A stretch of 64,000 nt of DNA from Betaproteobacteria bacterium (GTDB taxonomy: Bacteria > Pseudomonadota > Gammaproteobacteria > Burkholderiales > SG8-41). Below are positions 61,995 to 64,000 of this stretch, in pieces (within the stretch, counting starts at the first letter, position 1; the number at the start of each line of letters is the position of its first letter). The position numbers were made by a program, and so were the translations under genes. The stretch covers positions 1 to 64,000 of the forward strand of contig JANYDM010000007.1 of NCBI GenBank assembly GCA_025363575.1, read 5' to 3'. The notes below the pieces were generated by a model. It saw only the letters and a list, made by a program, of their open reading frames with translations. It ran no database searches and was not told where the DNA came from.

Positions 61995-62966
61995 TCACTC
62001 CGGCTTGATTCCCGCGACCTTCAGGATGTGCGCGAACTTGCCGATCTCGCGCTCGAAAAATGCCGCCGCATCCGCCGGCGAGCTGCCGACCGGGTCGATG
62101 CCTTCGCGCGCCATGAAAGCCTTGACGTCGGAATGCTGCAGGCCCTTCACGGTTTCGGCGTTCAAACGTGCGATGGTTGCGGCCGGTGTTCCCGCTGACG
62201 CCAGCATCAGAAACCATTGATCGACGTCTATGCCCGGGTAAATCGAATCCAGCGTCGGCAGTTCGGGCAACACAGGCGACCTCTTGATCGTCGTCACCGC
62301 CAGCGCCCGCACCTTGCCGGCGCGCAGCATCGGCATCACGCTGTTCACGCCAGGGAACGCAACTTCGACTTCGCCGCTGATCAGCGCGTTGATGGCCGGG
62401 GCTGCGCCTTTATACGGAACGTGCGTCAGCGGCGCGCCGGAAATATTTGAGAACATGACGCCGGCGAGATGGCTCGATGCACCGGTGCCGTTCGATGCGA
62501 AGTTAAGCCCGCCCGGCGTGCGCCTGGCGAGCGCAACCAGTTCCTGCACCGTGCGCGCCGGCACCGACGGATGAATCGAAAGCAAACTTGAAGTGGAGCC
62601 GGCCTGCGTTACCGGCACCAGTTCTTTGCGGGCGTTGAACGGCACCTTCGGAAACAACGTCACATTGACAGCCACCGCCGTCGTGGTAAACAGCAGCGTA
62701 TAGCCATCCGGCGGACTCTTTGCCACCAGCTCGGTGCCGATGTTGCCGCCCGCGCCGGCGCGGTTGTCAACGAACACCGTCTGGCCGAACGCCTCCTGCA
62801 GGCGCTGGGCAACGATGCGGGCAAAGACGTCGGTGCCGCCGCCGGGCGCGAACGGGACGACGATGCGGACGGAACGGGCCGGGAACTCCTGCGCATCGAC
62901 GATTGTGGCAACGGCTGACGCCGAGAGGGTGATAAGCAGCGCGCCGACCATTTCTTGAGCGTCCAC
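61995..62966 (-). CDS. Bug/TctC family receptor with GTG start
   Basis: Encodes 323 aa if GTG at 62966 is the start, which follows AGGAGGGGACTC, an ideal ribosome site; an ATG at 62951 lacks one. The signal peptide ends ATIVDAQ; EFPARSVRIVVPFAPGGGTD, VDNRAGAGGNIG, PDGYTLLFT and VPYKGAAPAINALISG follow. It is divergent from the Bug gene at 63042 across 75 bp. Confidence 0.91.
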   Translation of the reverse strand: MDAQEMVGALLITLSASAVATIVDAQEFPARSVRIVVPFAPGGGTDVFARIVAQRLQEAFGQTVFVDNRAGAGGNIGTELVAKSPPDGYTLLFTTTAVAVNVTLFPKVPFNARKELVPVTQAGSTSSLLSIHPSVPARTVQELVALARRTPGGLNFASNGTGASSHLAGVMFSNISGAPLTHVPYKGAAPAINALISGEVEVAFPGVNSVMPMLRAGKVRALAVTTIKRSPVLPELPTLDSIYPGIDVDQWFLMLASAGTPAATIARLNAETVKGLQHSDVKAFMAREGIDPVGSSPADAAAFFEREIGKFAHILKVAGIKPE

Positions 62967-63003
62967 GAGTCCCCTCCTATCGCTGACCACTAGCCTCCGG
63001 GCC

Positions 63004-63034
63004 TTGACCCATCATAACACCGGGGCTCTATAAT
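63004..63034 (+). promoter_or_regulatory. Sigma70-type promoter placed for a leaderless transcript
   Basis: TTGACC (63004-63009) and a perfect TATAAT (63029-63034) are 19 bp apart. The ATG of the next gene begins at 63042, about where transcription should start, and no ribosome site is visible. The transcript would then start at or within a base or two of the ATG. Confidence 0.55.
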
Positions 63035-63041
63035 CAATTTC

Positions 63042-64000
63042 ATGCTCAATGCATCTATCGTCGCTGCGGCCGCCGTCGTAACCGCGCTGCTCTGCACCGG
63101 CGTACGCGCGCAAAACTATCCGGCGAAACCCATACGCTTGATTGTCGGATTCCCCGCCGGCTCGGCGAGCGACATCGTGGGACGGATGATCGGGCAGAAG
63201 CTTGCCGAACAAATTGGCGAGCAAGTCGTAGCAGACAACCGCGCCGGCGCGGGCGGCAATCTCGGGCTCGCCCTGGCGGCGAAATCGCCGCCTGACGGCT
63301 ACACGATAGCGATCGCAACTGCGAGTATCGCCGTGAGCCCCGCGCTGTATGCAAATCCGGGCTACGACCCCGTCAAAGATCTGGCGCCCGTCGCGCGGCT
63401 CACGGCTAGCCCGAACATCCTGCTCGTGCATCCATCCGTGCCGGCCAAAACCTTGCGCGAATTCATCAGCCTCGCGAAAGCGCGTCCGGGCAAACTCAAC
63501 TTCGGTTCCGGCGGCACCGGCACGACGAACCATCTCGCCAACGAACTGCTCAAGCATCTCGAGAAAATCGACATCGTCCACGTGCCTTATAAGGGCGTCA
63601 CGCAGGCGATGACGGCAATGATGGGCGGCGAAGTGGATGAGGTCGTGATGCCGGTCTCGACGGCGATACCGCAAATCAGGACCGGCAAGGTGCGCGCTCT
63701 CGCGGTGCTGACCGATCAGCGTATTCCGTCTTTGCCGACAGTACCGACCGGCATAGAAGCCGGCGTGCCCGGCTTCACCATGCCCCTGTGGTACGGCATG
63801 TTCGCGCCGGCAGCGACCCCGACGGAAATCATCGCGCGCTTGAACCGGGAGCTGGTAAAAGCACTGGAAGATCCGAACTTGCGCGAGCGGCTTGACAGTA
63901 TCGGCGTCGGTGCGTGGCCGGGCTCGCCCGAGGAACTCAGGGACTTGCTGAAAGCGGATATCGAAAGATATGGGGCGGTCGCGAGAAGTGCGGGGTTGGC
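63042..64000 (+). CDS. Bug/TctC family receptor (3' end cut by window edge)
   Basis: At least 319 codons from the ATG at 63042; only a few C-terminal residues should be missing. The signal peptide ends CTGVRAQ; NYPAKPIRLIVGFPAGSASD, ADNRAGAGGNLG, PDGYTIAIA and VPYKGVTQAMTAMMGG follow. The Ser-Ala in the first loop replaces Gly-Gly. It is divergent from the Bug gene at 61995. Confidence 0.9.
   Translation, partial: MLNASIVAAAAVVTALLCTGVRAQNYPAKPIRLIVGFPAGSASDIVGRMIGQKLAEQIGEQVVADNRAGAGGNLGLALAAKSPPDGYTIAIATASIAVSPALYANPGYDPVKDLAPVARLTASPNILLVHPSVPAKTLREFISLAKARPGKLNFGSGGTGTTNHLANELLKHLEKIDIVHVPYKGVTQAMTAMMGGEVDEVVMPVSTAIPQIRTGKVRALAVLTDQRIPSLPTVPTGIEAGVPGFTMPLWYGMFAPAATPTEIIARLNRELVKALEDPNLRERLDSIGVGAWPGSPEELRDLLKADIERYGAVARSAGL

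Noticed and set aside
1..64000. CRISPR arrays, tRNA or rRNA genes, and insertion-sequence transposases
   Set aside because: No regularly spaced repeats with unique spacers, no cloverleaf or rRNA signatures and no transposase motifs were found by eye; the repeats seen are palindromic intergenic elements.

Overview
The window comes from a GC-rich betaproteobacterium, most likely of the order Burkholderiales. It carries 23 complete or edge-cut genes for Bug/TctC-type solute receptors, an expansion typical of that group. Selenocysteine codons also suggest a Sec-decoding organism. The window holds no selA, selB, selC or selD, and no tctA or tctB membrane genes, so these must lie elsewhere if they exist. 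Bug receptors are periplasmic Venus-flytrap proteins that bind small carboxylates or related solutes. Here they are mostly paired with single catabolic-type enzymes, so the locus reads as a string of small receptor-plus-enzyme operons, mainly on the minus strand.

Layout: 1-3358 is an HpcH/HpaI aldolase, two Bug genes and an edge-cut MmgE/PrpD gene. 3487-6104 holds an MFS exporter and a lipoprotein esterase. The region 6.2-18.9 kb is the most unusual part. Three genes there are split by an in-frame UGA that falls exactly on a redox-active residue: a glutaredoxin-DinB fusion (motif U-S-S-C), a UGSC-family protein, and a UGSC domain fused to a large C-terminal domain of unknown function. Each UGA is followed by a hairpin that fits the bacterial SECIS pattern. 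A stand-alone paralogue of the fused C-terminal domain heads an operon with a divergent TctC receptor, an AtuA-like (DUF1446) protein and a DUF4387 protein, and the first UGSC gene lies just downstream. The second UGSC gene sits between Bug genes and a DapA-like protein that lacks its catalytic lysine.

19.0-25.7 kb includes two lower-GC inserts: a mobile mystery protein A/B pair (HTH plus Fic) and a hypothetical/DUF3883 pair. Between them is an ICL/PEPM-like enzyme, Bug, Bug, amidohydrolase operon. 25.7-36.1 kb contains TauD-Bug, alpha/beta hydrolases, a CMD-family protein, an amino-acid ABC receptor and more Bug genes. 36.2-40.7 kb is an MFS-RNB-LOG-lipoprotein interval. 40.8-53.9 kb is dominated by Bug genes with MmgE/PrpD, a hydrolase, a cyclase-like protein and an amidohydrolase. 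54.1-57.8 kb encodes two PQQ alcohol dehydrogenases with a lanthanide-type Asp signature plus a small cytochrome c. 58.0-61.97 kb holds envelope and housekeeping-like genes, and the window ends with two divergent Bug genes.

Several repeat families sit between genes: a GC-rich inverted-repeat element near 4.8, 9.75 and 53.9 kb, a CTTTC/GAAAG palindrome family near 13.7-14.1 and 27.8 kb, ATAAACGCAGAT repeats, and perfect 20-bp palindromes. All calls were made by reading the sequence; no searches were run.
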